64,000 nucleotides of DNA from positions 16,610,254 through 16,674,253 of the forward strand of contig OZ025260.1 of assembly GCA_964019135.1 (NCBI GenBank). The letters run 5' to 3'. Under the pieces are notes generated by a model. That model had not been told where the DNA came from, did no database searches, and worked only from the letters and a program-made list of their open reading frames with translations. Below, one piece after another: positions 1 through 12,164 of this stretch. Numbering within the stretch: the first letter of the stretch is position 1; each line of letters begins with the position of its first letter. A program made the translations under genes and the position numbers. The stretch is from Arenicola marina. Its lineage: Eukaryota > Annelida > Polychaeta > Arenicolidae.

Positions 1-300
1 CTTTCTATAGAGCATGCAGTGTTCTATAGCGTTTCTATAGATGTCTTTATAGTGGGTCTATAGGACACAAATATTCTATAGACTTTCTATAGAGTATGCA
101 GTGTTCTATAGTGATTCTATAGATGTCTTTATAGTGTCTGTATAGGACACAAATATTCTATAGACTTTCTATAGAGCATGCAGTGTTCTATAGATGTCTT
201 TATAGTATTTCTATAGGAAAAATATTCTGTAGAATTGCTATGAAACACTGTTCTATATCATTTTTAAGATACGTAAATGGCGTCTCTATAGAACATATTC
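1..300. repeat. CTATAG-rich tandem repeat, left block
   Basis: Units of about 50 bp with TTCTATAGATGTCTTTATAG and ATAGAGCATGCAGTGTTCTA. The hexamer CTATAG is palindromic. Confidence 0.9.
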
Positions 301-1837
301 AATAGAATCTTGTCGATATCGATTCAGACACACTGGTGAATGAAATCCTAAGTAGAGAGACTTCGTACTTTGGGCAGATGAACAAATTTAAAATGGAAGA
401 TATGTCCCCAGTGGGCACACCGCCGTCGTAAACTCGTCGCTAAACGTCGCTAAACATCGAGAACCCGTCAGATGTTCGTCCATAATCCGTTATCATTAGA
501 TCGACGCACCTTGGGTGGGTGCCTAATCATACATTTTTAGTGATTGGATTCAAATAGATGGCGCAGCTATGACAGTTCACTGATTATTAAAGACCTCTTG
601 TCTTTGTCTGATAGGTGTCTATCACCCTATCACGGTATCGCGCGACTTCCTGATAACGTAAAATGCGAACACACAATAATTAAATATATATTCCTTCAGT
701 TCCATACACTACATATATTGTAACACCAAGTTTCAATTACCACCTTTGTGGCAACGTAGCTTTTTTATATGGGTGTTACAGCAGGTCTAAAAGTATAACA
801 CTAGTAGGCCTATTCCCACGCATGTCCTGACACAATTAAGTGATTCAGTACCCCATGCACCCTCGCATCACTCCATCCCAGTATAATTCCTTTTAAAACG
901 GACAGCAACGTTGCAACACCAGTGAGATTTGTAGTGTGACACAGGCGCTCAGATCAGTTAACACAAAAACTACCTGTGCAGCGTGCCAAAGCGCGCGAAG
1001 TACGCGAACCAGAGCATCACCGTGATTGTGCTGCCACCTTGCGGAGATATTGGTTGCAGATCGTACTGCGCATGCGCCAAGTTTAAAAATATTGCGGAAA
1101 GGCAAACCGAATCCAAAGTTACATGTACATATGAGCTACAAATTCACGAATATTTGCTTACATATATAGCTGAAAAGTATTCATTTATAAATATCTCATT
1201 GTGTAGCACCTGAAAAAACCCAGGTTTGAACGTGACATCATAAATTAAGGCCAGAAGAAGATTTTATACATTGTGTTTTGTTTTTTACAAGACTTGCCAC
1301 TTTTTGACTTGGCACTTGCTCATTCGCTCATAGATCTACGCCCTGTACGCATACACTACAGGCTACACCTACTACGCCTAGCCTACTGGCTCCCGGCTGG
1401 CTGTAGCCTACGCTATAGGCTACAGTAAGTATAGTACTGGTGTTTAATGATGCCGACCATGGGACTTCTATTATGAACCAAGCACCTGTATGCAGTCGAG
1501 AAGTGGAAGTGGAAACTCATTTCTCTTAATTTGCAGGTAGGTAAAGCAACTAATTTTTTAAGTCAAGCTTGGGCCGGGGTAGTTGTGATCCTCAGCGTTG
1601 AAATTATTCTTATGCTGAAGATCGCAGCTATGGCTGGGGCTAAAGTCATATTTATACCGTAATTTCTACTGTATAAGTCATAGCTTTTTTTCCTCGCTGC
1701 CAAGGAGTACGACTTATACACCAGTATATGACAGTGTGTCTGCTGCAGCATTAGCATGAAGAAATATTGTTTATATTATAAAAAAAACAGATAAAATGGC
1801 AGCACAATCGTATGTTTTCATATCATCATAGTCTTAT
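301..1837. other. No recognised feature
   Basis: AT-rich single-copy-looking sequence. The frames at 893-1,213 on both strands are short and unrecognised. Confidence 0.5.
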
Positions 1838-2092
1838 ATCACTCAAAATACATTATAGTTTTAGTGAAAACCTATACACGATGGCTAGATCCAAGTTATG
1901 ACTATAATATGACTATTGTTAAGTGATTACAGCAAATATGGGCAGAAACTTCACTCTACAGCATTTCGCTCAAAATACATTAGTTTTAGTGAAAATCTAT
2001 ACACGATGGCTAGATACAAGTTATGACTATAATATGACTGTTGAGTGATTATAGCAAATATGGGCAGAAAATTTACTCTACAGCATTTATGA
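1838..2092. repeat. Tandem duplication of a ~130-bp block
   Basis: The block TTTTAGTGAAAACCTATACA ... GGGCAGAAACTTCACTCTAC occurs twice in direct orientation with few differences. Confidence 0.9.
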
Positions 2093-2210
2093 ATCTGATT
2101 TTGTCATAATTTGGTAATGAGAGTGAAAGGAAACAAATATATATCAATTTTCTGTCCACCAAACAGCATTCAGTTATAGAAGAATGTTTACCTGTCAGAG
2201 AATTGCTATA

Positions 2211-2319
2211 CCGGGTGTAGCCTGAATGTTCAGACCTTACAGTCTTGACACTTGTTCTTGTGACTGTAACAAGAACAAGTGTCAAGACTGTAACGTCTGA
2301 ACATTCAGGCTATACCGGG
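2211..2319. repeat. Near-perfect palindrome, 51-bp arms
   Basis: The left arm 2,211-2,261 is complementary to 2,269-2,319 with about three mismatches and a 7-nt loop (GACTGTA). It would form a long hairpin as single strand or RNA. Confidence 0.95.
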
Positions 2320-2995
2320 TGATGATATCACATGGACAAGTGTAGCTTTCCTGTGTACTACATCATCAAAATGTGCACCTTTCAGTCGTTTTTTACCTAT
2401 AGCATATGCTGTAATTAACTTTTATTTTGAGATGGACAAGGTCAGCAGATATTGTTCAGATTTTGTGAATACTTCACATTTTAGTGCATCATAACAAGCA
2501 TCATGATTCGCAGCTGGCAAAGAAGAAACAAGAAGCTACAATAAGGAGACCATCAGAAGCTGCTGCGCATATTAGGGAATGATCCAGCAGAAGAAAATTG
2601 AGGGTGTATTTTATGTAATCATAATGTTATGACTAATTAATATGTGTGTAAGCTGTAAGTTGCTGAAGACTGTGAGAGTAATATAATTAAGTAAATTGCA
2701 GAATCAATGCCACCAGAATTTGCAGTTGGGGACTATATATTTCATTCATTCGAACACATTCCTGGTATTAACTCTGTATGTAAGATAAAGAATGTCTGAG
2801 CAATTCCCATGGATTTGTATTTACTGTTTTTTATCTGGTTAATTACTAAAATTCATTGCAGTAAGCTGCATCGGTTAGATACTATTTGTGGGTATACATA
2901 AAGGTATATATGTCAGGAAACAATTGGATTTTCTTTCTGGGATGAATATGTACAGGTGCTTTGAATTGTAGTGCACTGAACATGCTGAATATTTT

Positions 2996-3313
2996 ATGTT
3001 GGGTAGGTCAATATTCCTAGAATGTTGTACAGTTCATATTATTGCATTATGTTATTATTCACATTCTGTACCTTGTTTATATAATATATATTTGGAAATG
3101 TGGATAATCTATATTGGATTTCTTATTCTTGTCTTTTTTGCGATTCTTGTCTGCATAGTGGTATACCAACAAAACCGGTCTACTATGCGGATTACACTTT
3201 ACGCACATGAAGGACATATTTATGCAGTACCCGGTAATCCGTATTTTTCGAGATACTCCGGCGTGACCAGTGACAGTGTCACACTCACAGGTGACAGCTT
3301 AGCCTTGGGTTAG
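2996..3313 (+). CDS. Hypothetical small single-pass membrane protein
   Basis: Unrecognised 105-codon open frame. From an internal Met, 'MWIIYIGFLILVFFAILVCI' is a strong membrane segment followed by a ~50-residue soluble tail ('RITLYAHEGHIYAVPGN'). No splice or promoter evidence; AT-rich sequence can yield such frames by chance. Confidence 0.15.
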   Translation: MLGRSIFLECCTVHIIALCYYSHSVPCLYNIYLEMWIIYIGFLILVFFAILVCIVVYQQNRSTMRITLYAHEGHIYAVPGNPYFSRYSGVTSDSVTLTGDSLALG

Positions 3314-3419
3314 GAAGAGATACCTACACATTGACTGAGGACGTTACGAGAACCTACCTCACCTACAACAGTGGCTTCACACACAGGATTACCAGATTCT
3401 GAGGTTCCCAATGATATAG

Positions 3420-3680
3420 TAAAAGGTATACCAATCAGACCCTCGGCTTAGTGGCATGCTTTTTACCCTACCATTGATGTTTTGAGTGGTATACCTTTCA
3501 GTAGCCTATACCATTCAGTCTATTGACAGCCTCAGTGCCAGTGGTATGGTCATAGGCGTAGACCTAGCTTTCGGCATACCATTGGCGACCTGAGTGGTGT
3601 ACCTTTCAGCATACCATCGGGATCGGAGTGGTATACCTGTCAGCATAACATTGGCGACCTCTGAGTCAGTGGTATGTCTT
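3420..3680. repeat. Degenerate ~60-bp repeat with GGTATACC
   Basis: Repeated GTGGTATACCTTTCAGCATA and CCATTGGCGACCTGAGTGGT; the palindrome GGTATACC recurs. Confidence 0.8.
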
Positions 3681-3684
3681 TAGA

Positions 3685-4125
3685 TTGCTATAGACTTGTT
3701 CTAGAGCCTGTTCATAGACTAGCTTCTATAAATGTGTACCTTAGCTTGTCTATAGCTTTCTACAGATGTGTCCTTTAGCTTGTCTATAGCTTTCTATTGA
3801 CTTGTCTCATAGCATGTCTATAGATTTCTATGGCTTTGTCCCATAGCATATCTAGATTTCTATAGCGGTGTCCTATAGCATGCATGTCTATAGCATGTCT
3901 ATAGACGATGTCCTATAGCATGTCTATAGATGGTGTCCTATAGCATGTCTATAGATGGTGTCCTATAGCATGTCTATAGAGTTCTATGGATGCGTCCTAT
4001 AGCATGTCTATAGAGTTCTATAGATGCGTCCTATAGCATGTCTATTGAGTTCTATAGATGGGTCCTATAGCATGTCTATAGAGTTCTATAGATGCGTTCT
4101 ATAGCATGTCTATAGAGTTCTATAC
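3685..4125. repeat. CTATAG-rich tandem repeat, right block
   Basis: Units of about 40 bp with CCTATAGCATGTCTATAGAG; homogenised towards 4,000-4,120. Related to 1-300 through the CTATAG core. Confidence 0.9.
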
Positions 4126-4134
4126 TGTCTTTAC

Positions 4135-4817
4135 AGTGCGAATCTGAGTGCCTGACAGACTGTTAAAATGTTCTTAACAGTATCTAATGAAATATAAGCT
4201 GTGATTCCATTATATAATACAATATGTAAAGCAGATATATCTTGAGCGATTGTTCTGTGAATAACAATGCCACAGAGCCAACCTGTCCCTGACAAAATAA
4301 ACGTTGAAGCCGGGCACCTAAACTTGCACTAAAAAGAGAAAGTATGGTAGAATTCCATCACTTTTCCCCTTTACCCTATTCCCCATTAGCCACTTTCCAT
4401 GTCTTTTTGAAAAATAGCAACTCTCCAATTTCCATGACCGCGAGAACAATGTTACAAGCAATATGTGAGCGCAAACATTAAGTGGAAATTGCATACAAAC
4501 TAGTTCATTTCTAGCCAGTAGCGGCACGTAGCACCGAGCCACATGTTTGCTAGCGCCAAGCCACCTATACTGGGTGATACTATAATAATAATAAGCTTAT
4601 TGGACAAAATATCGCGACTTAGCGGGGTGCTGCACTGTTGTTGTCGGACGCCATTTTGTAATGAAGAAATGAAGCTTCGAATGCAGAGAGCTCGTGCAAG
4701 TCTCGTTTCAAGTGGCGAGAACAGGACGACGTTTATTCGTTGCCGCCGTACGTGTTAGAAGCTTTCATCAAATTCGCGTAATATCCAGAAACCTTTATAT
4801 CAATTTCTTCGCAATTT
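4135..4817. other. No recognised feature
   Basis: Short frames on both strands (4,318-4,542, 4,543-4,758), no domain or splice pattern recognised. Lies just outside the duplicated unit. Confidence 0.5.
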
Positions 4818-5455
4818 GTAATATAAATACTAATACAAATAATAAATAATATATAAACCAATACAAATAATAAATTATGTCAATACTAATACAGATAATA
4901 AATAATATAAATACTAATACTAATTCAAACAATAAATAGTATAAATACTAATACAAATAATAAGTAATATAAATACTAATACTAATTCAAACAATAAATA
5001 GTATAAATACTAATACAAATAATAAATAATATAAATACTAATACTAATTCAAACAATAAATAGTATAAATACTAATACAAATAATAAGTAATATAAATAC
5101 TAATACTAATAATAAATGATATAAATACTAATACAATAATAAATAATATAAATACTAATACTAATTCAAACAATAAATAGTATAAATACTAATACAAATA
5201 ATAAGTAATATAAATACTAATACTAATAATAAATGATATAAATACTAATACTAATACAAATAATAAAGAATATAAATACTAATACAAATAATAAGTAATA
5301 TAAATACTAATAATAAATGATATAAATACTAATACAATAATAAATAATATAAACACTAATACAAATAATAAATTATATAAATACTAATACTAATAATAAA
5401 TAGTATAAATACAAATAATAAACTACTATTAATACTAATATGAATAGTATCCGTA
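4818..5455. repeat. AT-rich minisatellite (ATAAATACTAATACAAATAA type)
   Basis: Interspersed short units ATAAATACTAATAC, AAATAATAAATAAT and TAATTCAAACAATA repeat for about 640 bp downstream of fucosyltransferase copy A. Confidence 0.95.
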
Positions 5456-5804
5456 TTTGCCAAAATTCATCGTTAATTTCCCTATCAAATAATGCAAGGA
5501 TTGTTCCTAAATTTCTTAAATATGAGAAAATATCATAACAATTGATATCTTCTTGATTTTTTCAATTCCTTAAACTTCTGGGGCTATCAAAAAAGACATT
5601 TAATTTCCATAAGATGTGGAAAACACAGTCCTGTGTAATAATGTATTGGATAAAATACCGGTGACGGGGATTCTGTTTCAATCGCATTTGCAGGTCTTAG
5701 GCATTTATTTTCCCATAGAAGCATTGAATATTGAAACCTAAACCGACAATATCTGGACTTAGTATTCACTTTGCACTTGATAGACATGTCATTGTAAGCC
5801 AATT

Positions 5805-7151
5805 TTATTCATTGGTCGACGTCTCAACTGGAAGTCCCAATTTTCTCGCCTGTATATGAACCGGGGTACAGAATGATTGTGTTGTCCACCATTTATGTGC
5901 ATCAAAATTAGTTCTGAAAGGATATTTTTTCTCGTGTAATATCTGACACAAGTGACATAGGGCAGTCGCTTTCCCAGTGCCTATACTCGATGGCTGATAG
6001 AAACGCTTCCACTCAAAGTACTTCAAGTATTCTTCATCGTTCTCGCTGAGAAAGAGGAGATAGTCAGCCAGATGTTTGGGTGACTCGAAGTCGATCAGTC
6101 TGATCACTGACTTGTCAGGTAATTTGTGGCCGTAGTCCAGTCCCCCGTGGACAATGGGAATGACATTGCGAGCCAGAGCCTTGTACAGCTTCTCAGTCAC
6201 GTAGTCTTTACAGTCGCTGTTCTCCAGTGATAAATAAAATCTGTATTGCTGCTCCGCTTTGGTCATGCATAGGTCTGTCCCGCCTCCTCCCGAGGGACAC
6301 CCCGACTTGCCACACGCCCCAAAGATCTCAACATCGATGTACTTGGACAGTTCTTGCACATACGCCCACCGATTGGAACCTGCCTTGTCGCAGTGAGAAA
6401 TGATCCACATGATACTTTGCGTCTTTCCCGCCATGTCAGCTGCCGTCGGTGGCACGTAAGGTTCCGAGGCCGGCCTGGGCCAGAGGGTCACGTGTCTTAC
6501 CGGAATATCCGAGTCCAGTCTGTAGGTCATCGTCAAGTTGAAGACATCGTTGTAGGGCTTCAGCAAATCTTTTATACGAATAGCTGCCTCGATGTTGTAA
6601 AATACCAAGATCTGTTTCCGGTGCGCGTGATATGGAAAGTTTTCGGTATCCTTTAGGACTGGTACATTTCTAGTGTTTATGATCACCGCATCGGCAGTTT
6701 TGACCAAGTCTCTGTCCATTGTCACGCGGCAACTTTGCTCAAATTGAGGGCAACGGGAAAGATAATTTGGCGTGGCGTCAGTCCATACAAGCAGCGTCTT
6801 GATGTCATCGGTCGCGGGCAGCCCTGTAACGGACATCCCATTTGTTCTACTGACGTCATCATCTAGTCCGTCGAATTTATCCTTCTGATAGGGTACCGAC
6901 TGAATCACGTGGTAGCCTCTAACTTTGGTCTTCGGGGCAGCGGGACATGTTTAGAGGTGACCGTCGTCCGTCTGTCCACATGGGACCTCTGGCGTGTCGA
7001 CTGGATTGAACTGCCGCGCGTCCAGATCGGCTTCCGGCCTCAGGGACGCGAGCATCGTTTTCGTCAGGGCGTTCCTTACGTATAACACTGACATGAGGAC
7101 CAAGATCACAGTGATGACAAAAATGGCGCTCGTCTTCCGAGACTGGACCAT
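5805..7151 (-). pseudogene. Alpha-1,3-fucosyltransferase, GT10 (copy A, one nonsense codon)
   Basis: Same length, start and stop as copy B, and about 97% identical in protein (roughly a dozen differences). Codon 67 is TAA (6,953-6,951) where copy B has CAA (Gln), and the preceding Pro is Leu. No frameshift or other stop is present, so the loss is recent, or it could be an allelic, assembly or readthrough matter. The next in-frame ATG (6,908) could give a 367-aa protein that keeps the whole GT10 domain, including 'ENSDCKDYVTEKL', but lacks the membrane anchor and so would not be expected to reach the Golgi. Nearby substitutions (V332I, D340G, E342K in copy B numbering) fall in the region after the motif. 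Confidence 0.88.
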
Positions 7152-7163
7152 CTTGAATTTCAC

Positions 7164-8057
7164 TTAATAAAAGGGATTGAAACTATGTAACACGGCATCC
7201 GCTTGCACACGAATCGTAGTCAGATCTTCTCACTGCTATTGGTCTCAGTGTAGTCTCTCATCAGAGTAATTCGTAAATCAATTTCTTTTATTGATTTGTT
7301 TGATGCAAACGAATCACTTGATATTCAACTATTCATTGACCGACGGTGACAAATGTCGTAGGATAGTGTACAATTGGTATCAATGACTGCTTCATTCACT
7401 CGATGAAAGGGAAGGCCCTCTAGAAATCGTTACTGTGAAAGGTTGGTACGGACCTGTAATTAGGTTTGCGGATGCGGCATTCGTTGACGATTCATATGAC
7501 GTTGTACCATGATTTAATAAATTTCTGGTAAAGGATCCAGCATTGCAAAAAAGGTGGGCCGGACAATTTGAAGGAGTACGGCAGTGCACGTGTCCTTATT
7601 AAACAGCTGGGAGAAGGGGGGGGGGCAGATTAACCAGGTTAATCAAGTTAAGTTGTTGGGTTGTACCATTTAATTACCAGATGACTAGGTTGATTTCCAT
7701 AATGAACATTCTATGCAAAATATAAACAAGCAAGTTTCAGAACAAGAGATCCTCTGGGGATCAGTTCACTATAAGAGTCCATCTGCAATAAACAACAAAA
7801 TTTGTTCTTGACAAATTGCTCCGCCATTTTAGTTCGTCTTCTGTTAAGAGGTTCTCAGAATGGAGAGAATTTGTGTAAACTCTTATTGCTTATAATTGAA
7901 ATTTTCAACAGCGAATATAAGGCAACATGCAAGCTATACTGGGCCAAACAATGGTGGCTGAGACATGGTCCTGATGCATCCATACACTTAAGAATCTATA
8001 TCCGCTGAAAGTGTTTCAACAAAAGTACAAAAAACGTTTTTATTCTAGAAAATCACT
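7164..8057. other. Upstream region of fucosyltransferase copy A
   Basis: No gene. Conserved with 15,803-16,980, except that copy B has extra segments at about 15,903-15,985 and 16,215-16,290. No clear TATA box was found. Confidence 0.5.
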
Positions 8058-8282
8058 TTAAAAAAATGCGTTAGGCAAAGTAGCAAAGCTGAGGTCATGC
8101 GGGTTCTTTTTTGTTAGAGCATTGCATCTGAGCATTATTTCGAACTTCCCCAATGAATCACAGGATTGACAGGTGAACTTTGATGCAGTGCGTAAGCATC
8201 TGTCGCCTATCGTTTGCGTGGTAACTTTAGCCCACTGAGCCCCTTGTTGGCTAAACTGCGTTCGTGAAGCCACTGTTGTCGA

Positions 8283-8360
8283 GGGCGTGTATTGTTCTGG
8301 TTCAAGTTCAAGTTCAAGTTCAAGTTCAAGTTCAAGTTCAAGTTCAAGTTCAAGTTCAAG
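8283..8360. repeat. AAGTTC hexamer microsatellite, copy A
   Basis: About 11 units of CAAGTT. On the minus strand it reads as alternating Leu-Glu in a long open frame. Copy B (17,046-17,090) has fewer units. Confidence 0.9.
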
Positions 8361-9334
8361 CCAAAGAATCCGGGCCTTGTGTGAAAGCACTGAAAGCGTC
8401 TGTATGTCCCTTTGACGTTTGAAGAATTTAAATCGGTAGGTGCGAAAGTAAGTGGAAATATTATCCCCTTCTACTATTTTGGTCATTATAACTCCGGAAT
8501 ATAAGGGAGGAAACACAGAAGAATAATATGACCTGAAGTTGTTGTGGCGTGGCACCAACTGTTGCAGTGTCAGGTCTTCGTCATGGCCTGTCTTTGCGTA
8601 CGAAACAAAATAGCCTTACCTGCGCTGACTCTACCAATTATTAGGGTGAGTTCAGGTTGAGCGGAGTAATCGGAATGCATAACCGAACGCGAAGATTGTG
8701 GTCTGATAGCGCAGTCACGTGGTACATTTTACTCCGATACCTTACTCCCTACCCAGATGAGGATCACCAGGATTTCCAGCATGGCAAACAGGCTCCATAA
8801 TATGCTAAATACATATAACGTAGTATTTCGACCTGTAAAAAATTTATGAAACATATTATAGCAAAGATAATAAAATATATAACGCAACACGTATCCGTTG
8901 ATTTATTGCTTAACGATATTCGCGATTTGTGCAATTCAACAAGTGCAACATTCACGCGAACCGCGAATTTTGCTTTCGGTTTATGTTGACCCGAACAAGA
9001 GCGGAAAGTATGAGTGCGCATGCTCCAAATATCTGCGCCGACAATTCACCCTTAGATTTCAGAGTAGTACATATATATATATATATATATCCTCATTGAT
9101 CCTAGCGTCCTATATATAGGATGTCCAAGTTTAACATTCGTGCTAAAATGCAACACGTGTACAACCCGTCATTTCTAGTTATCATGTTCAAACAGGCTCT
9201 TCTGGATATCCCTAGCAAAGAACGCGATTTTGTATTGATCAGAAATTTGCCAATTGTTACGGGACCTTTGACATTCAATGCTGTACCGTGGCCTTCCATT
9301 TGCAAGAATGTAACCAACAACTTAACTTAGCATG

Positions 9335-9580
9335 TAGTAATAGCCATAGCCCGCCCCCGGAGCCATACTCCAGCGCACTGAGCCATAGCCCGCATCCGGA
9401 GCAATAGGTCGCGCCAGGAGCTAGGGGCCTGGAGGAATAGTCCAGTGCACCAAGCAATAGTTCAGCGCAGGACCCATAGCCCGCACTCTGAGCCATAGCC
9501 TGCGCCCAGAGCAATAGCCCGGAGAGATAGCGCGCGCCAGGAGCCATAGTCCGCATCCGGTACGTGCGCTAGTCACCACA
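9335..9580. repeat. Minisatellite, GAGCCATAGCCCGC type (copy A)
   Basis: Imperfect units of about 22-26 bp built on 'AGCCATAGCCCGC' and 'GAGCAATAG'. Copy B counterpart: 18,063-18,285. Confidence 0.85.
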
Positions 9581-9735
9581 TTCAAATGGGAAGTGGGTTT
9601 GTTTTTCCATTTTTCATTTGCGTTTTGCAATAGGAAATGGGTCCGCATCCGGTACGTGCGCTAGTCACCACATTCAAATGGGAAGTGGGTTTGTTGTTCC
9701 ATTTTTCATTTGCGTTTTGCAATAGGAAATGGGTG
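9558..9735. repeat. Tandem duplication of an ~88 bp block, copy A only
   Basis: The block from GCATCCGGTACGTGCGCTAG to AATAGGAAATGGGT occurs twice in copy A and once in copy B (about 18,280-18,367). Confidence 0.9.
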
Positions 9736-10139
9736 AAGGAAAGATTGTATCTTTAACCCATTACCGGCCATTTGATACAGGTAAAAGGAAACAGAGAGAC
9801 ACGTCCTTTTCCGATTACCCATTTAATTGAAACGGGTAAACAAAAATCGCTTTTTGAATGGGAAACGACTGTAAAAGCTAAAACTTTCTTTATGATAATA
9901 GACCGCAGTTTTTTTAACTTTGACGACGCTGTCTATGCCTGGGCATTAATGGGTTAAGGACCTGAGGTGGCTAGGCAAGAGGGACCTACCTACTGTACGT
10001 AGCACAAGGCATGGTCTGGGCATCTGACTTCTAAGAAGAGTAATTTGAGTATTTGACCTACAAGTAGAGTTGTGTTGTCCGTTTGTAACATCTGTAGGAC
10101 TACTCTGCTTGCTTGAGAATGAAGCAGATCGGTGACCCC

Positions 10140-10450
10140 CCGGCGTTATATTGAAGCTGTAGTCCCTCTGCTACCCGGTAGATGGCGTTTTTTGACATTG
10201 TAGTCCCTCTGCCACCCGGCAGATGGCGTTATATTGACGCTGTAGTCCTTCTGCCCCACCCGGCCGATGGCGTCATATTGATGCTGTTTTCTTTCTGTCC
10301 CCCACCAGATGGCGCTATATTGATGCTGTTTGCCCTCTGTCCCCCACCAGATGGCGCTATATTGACGCTGTAGTCCCTCTGCCCCCCACCAGATTGCGTT
10401 GTATTGACGCTTTAGTCCCTCTGCTCCCCGGCACATGGCGTTATATTGAC
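10140..10450. repeat. ~40-bp minisatellite, ATATTGACGCTGTAGTCCCT type (copy A)
   Basis: About eight units, each ending in 'CAGATGGCG'. Copy B (18,785-18,900) has only about three, so the array has expanded or contracted since duplication. Confidence 0.9.
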
Positions 10451-10825
10451 GCTGTAGTTTCTCTGGCCCGCGTAAAGATTACAAGTTAGCTCTGAAAATG
10501 TATCCTCCCTAAGCGAAACTTGAGCGTGCTTTTAATTGAATGACTAGCCGTAAAATTGCGCGGCCAATGTTCCACTGATACCAATTAATGCGCCACTGAT
10601 ATCATTCACTGTGCTACTGTGCTAGCAATCCACCCATAGGTATTTTCTTTTTATAACTTTGAGCACATAAGATTTGTACATAAAGTGGCACATAAAATTA
10701 GATATTCAAACCGATGGAACATCTCAAACTGTGGCCCTATTATTTCGGTCATACAAGTCTGTTTTATATGTTCAACACGGCCAAAACTGTCAGAAATTAA
10801 CTGTAATGAACGTTTGGTCGACAAT

Positions 10826-11823
10826 AGGGCTATGAAGTCTCGTTCGCTTAGACTTCCGGTTTACTCATTTTGGGGACAAACAAACGAAGCACGTGTTCGG
10901 AACGAGTTTAGAATCTCTGCGCACACTGGTATCCTGACTATCTGTGACGTAGGGGTGATGTGTATGTTGAGCAAAGAGAGAGAGTGGGAACCAGACTACC
11001 TGCGCAAAAGCCAGGCGCCGAGGGGTGGGTCCATTGCGGAAGGCCTAGCGCTATGATTAATAATATTTAAGAAATATAGCTTCACAAAACGGATAGAAGA
11101 AATATTTTTTATTCGTTTGCGCCATAATAATGACGAATATTTGTTACGACGGGACAATACGACTGAGAAAAGATTTTTTTTTTGCATTTCCTACGAAAAC
11201 GAGGCATTATGACGTCACACGGATTCTTCCCGGTGACAACGTTGGCACGACCCTTCAAACGGAAAACTTGCAAAAATGAAGAAACTTGGTCTTTTTGTGA
11301 TCCAAAAGCGATACGAAAACATCCAACTGGTCTTATTTTATCTTTACCATGTAGTTTAATGACGCACCCGTGTGTTGTTACTCCATGCATTGCACATTTT
11401 GACAGCGGAATGGTTAAGTCGATCACTTGCTCTCGCCATTTTTGTTACCGCGGAGGCACGCGAAACTCGTGTGGTGAACTTGCGAAAGCCCGGGTGCAGG
11501 GCTAAATTTAGAACGTTATTTTTAGCTTTCGAAACTTGCGAAAGCCCGGGTGCAGGGCTAAATTTAGAACGTTATTTTTAGCTTTCGAGTGTTTTGAAGA
11601 CGGATTTTTCCTTGTATATTCCCAAAGTTCTGCGCTTCATCGCCTCCAAATATTTTAACGTATATCTCCCATAGCCATGTTTGGTGAAATGGTACTCATA
11701 GTCTTTAGAATAAACCTGGAAAAAATTGATTTATAACTGCCTATACTTTAACATGGAGCACGTGTGTTTGTTTGTCCCCAAAACGGAAGTCTCGCGGCCC
11801 GATCGCGAGAACTGTATAGCCCT
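10826..11823. mobile_element. ~1 kb terminal-inverted-repeat element inserted in copy A
   Basis: Ends AGGGCTATGAAGTCTCG and, inverted, AGGGCTATACAGTTCTCG, with a further shared stretch 'TTTTGGGGACAAACAAAC'. It is flanked by AT on both sides, and the empty site is preserved in copy B (CAATAGCTATG near 19,257). No transposase is seen, so it is non-autonomous. It contains an internal ~52-bp tandem duplication at about 11,482-11,587. A second copy lies at 62,351-63,310. The superfamily is uncertain; a 2-bp TA/AT target would suit Tc1/mariner-like enzymes. Confidence 0.85.
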
Positions 11824-11900
11824 ATAGCTATGTATGTCATGTGGGGAAGTTCGGTAGGGCTTCATAATACCCAAGCTGAGTGGGGATTGTTATAAGCCTG

Positions 11901-12164
11901 GGGCCGTATTCATAATCGCCACTTAGGCTACGCTGCTGGACTTAGCGCTAAGTGGAAGATTTCTCGAGCGATTATCGGGTTCAAAATACATAAGTAGTCA
12001 CCCAAGAAGTGTATTTTCTGAATAAAGAACGTGCTAAAATTATATTGATTATATATGATTATATATGATTTCCTTATAATGAGCACTGCCACAACCAGCT
12101 GGTGAAGCTAAGACGAAAATGCACCTTTCGTGCGTAACTTACGAGGGGATTATGAATACGGCCC
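11901..12164. mobile_element. 264-bp MITE in copy A (GGGCCGTATTCATAATC ends)
   Basis: Perfect inverted ends GGGCCGTATTCATAATC. Flanked by CTG on each side; copy B keeps the uninterrupted AAGCCTGAGCT. A 3-bp duplication with G-rich ends suggests a PIF/Harbinger-like origin (inference). Truncated relative at 45,252-45,385. Confidence 0.85.

Noticed and set aside
6354..6656. 100-codon frame on the + strand, conserved at 14,993-15,295
   Set aside because: Shadow of the fucosyltransferase; conserved only because the two copies are recent duplicates.
8058..8558. 166-codon Leu-Glu-rich frame as a single-exon gene
   Set aside because: In copy B a stop follows soon after the repeat, and there is no family resemblance; kept only as part of the low-confidence two-exon hypothesis.
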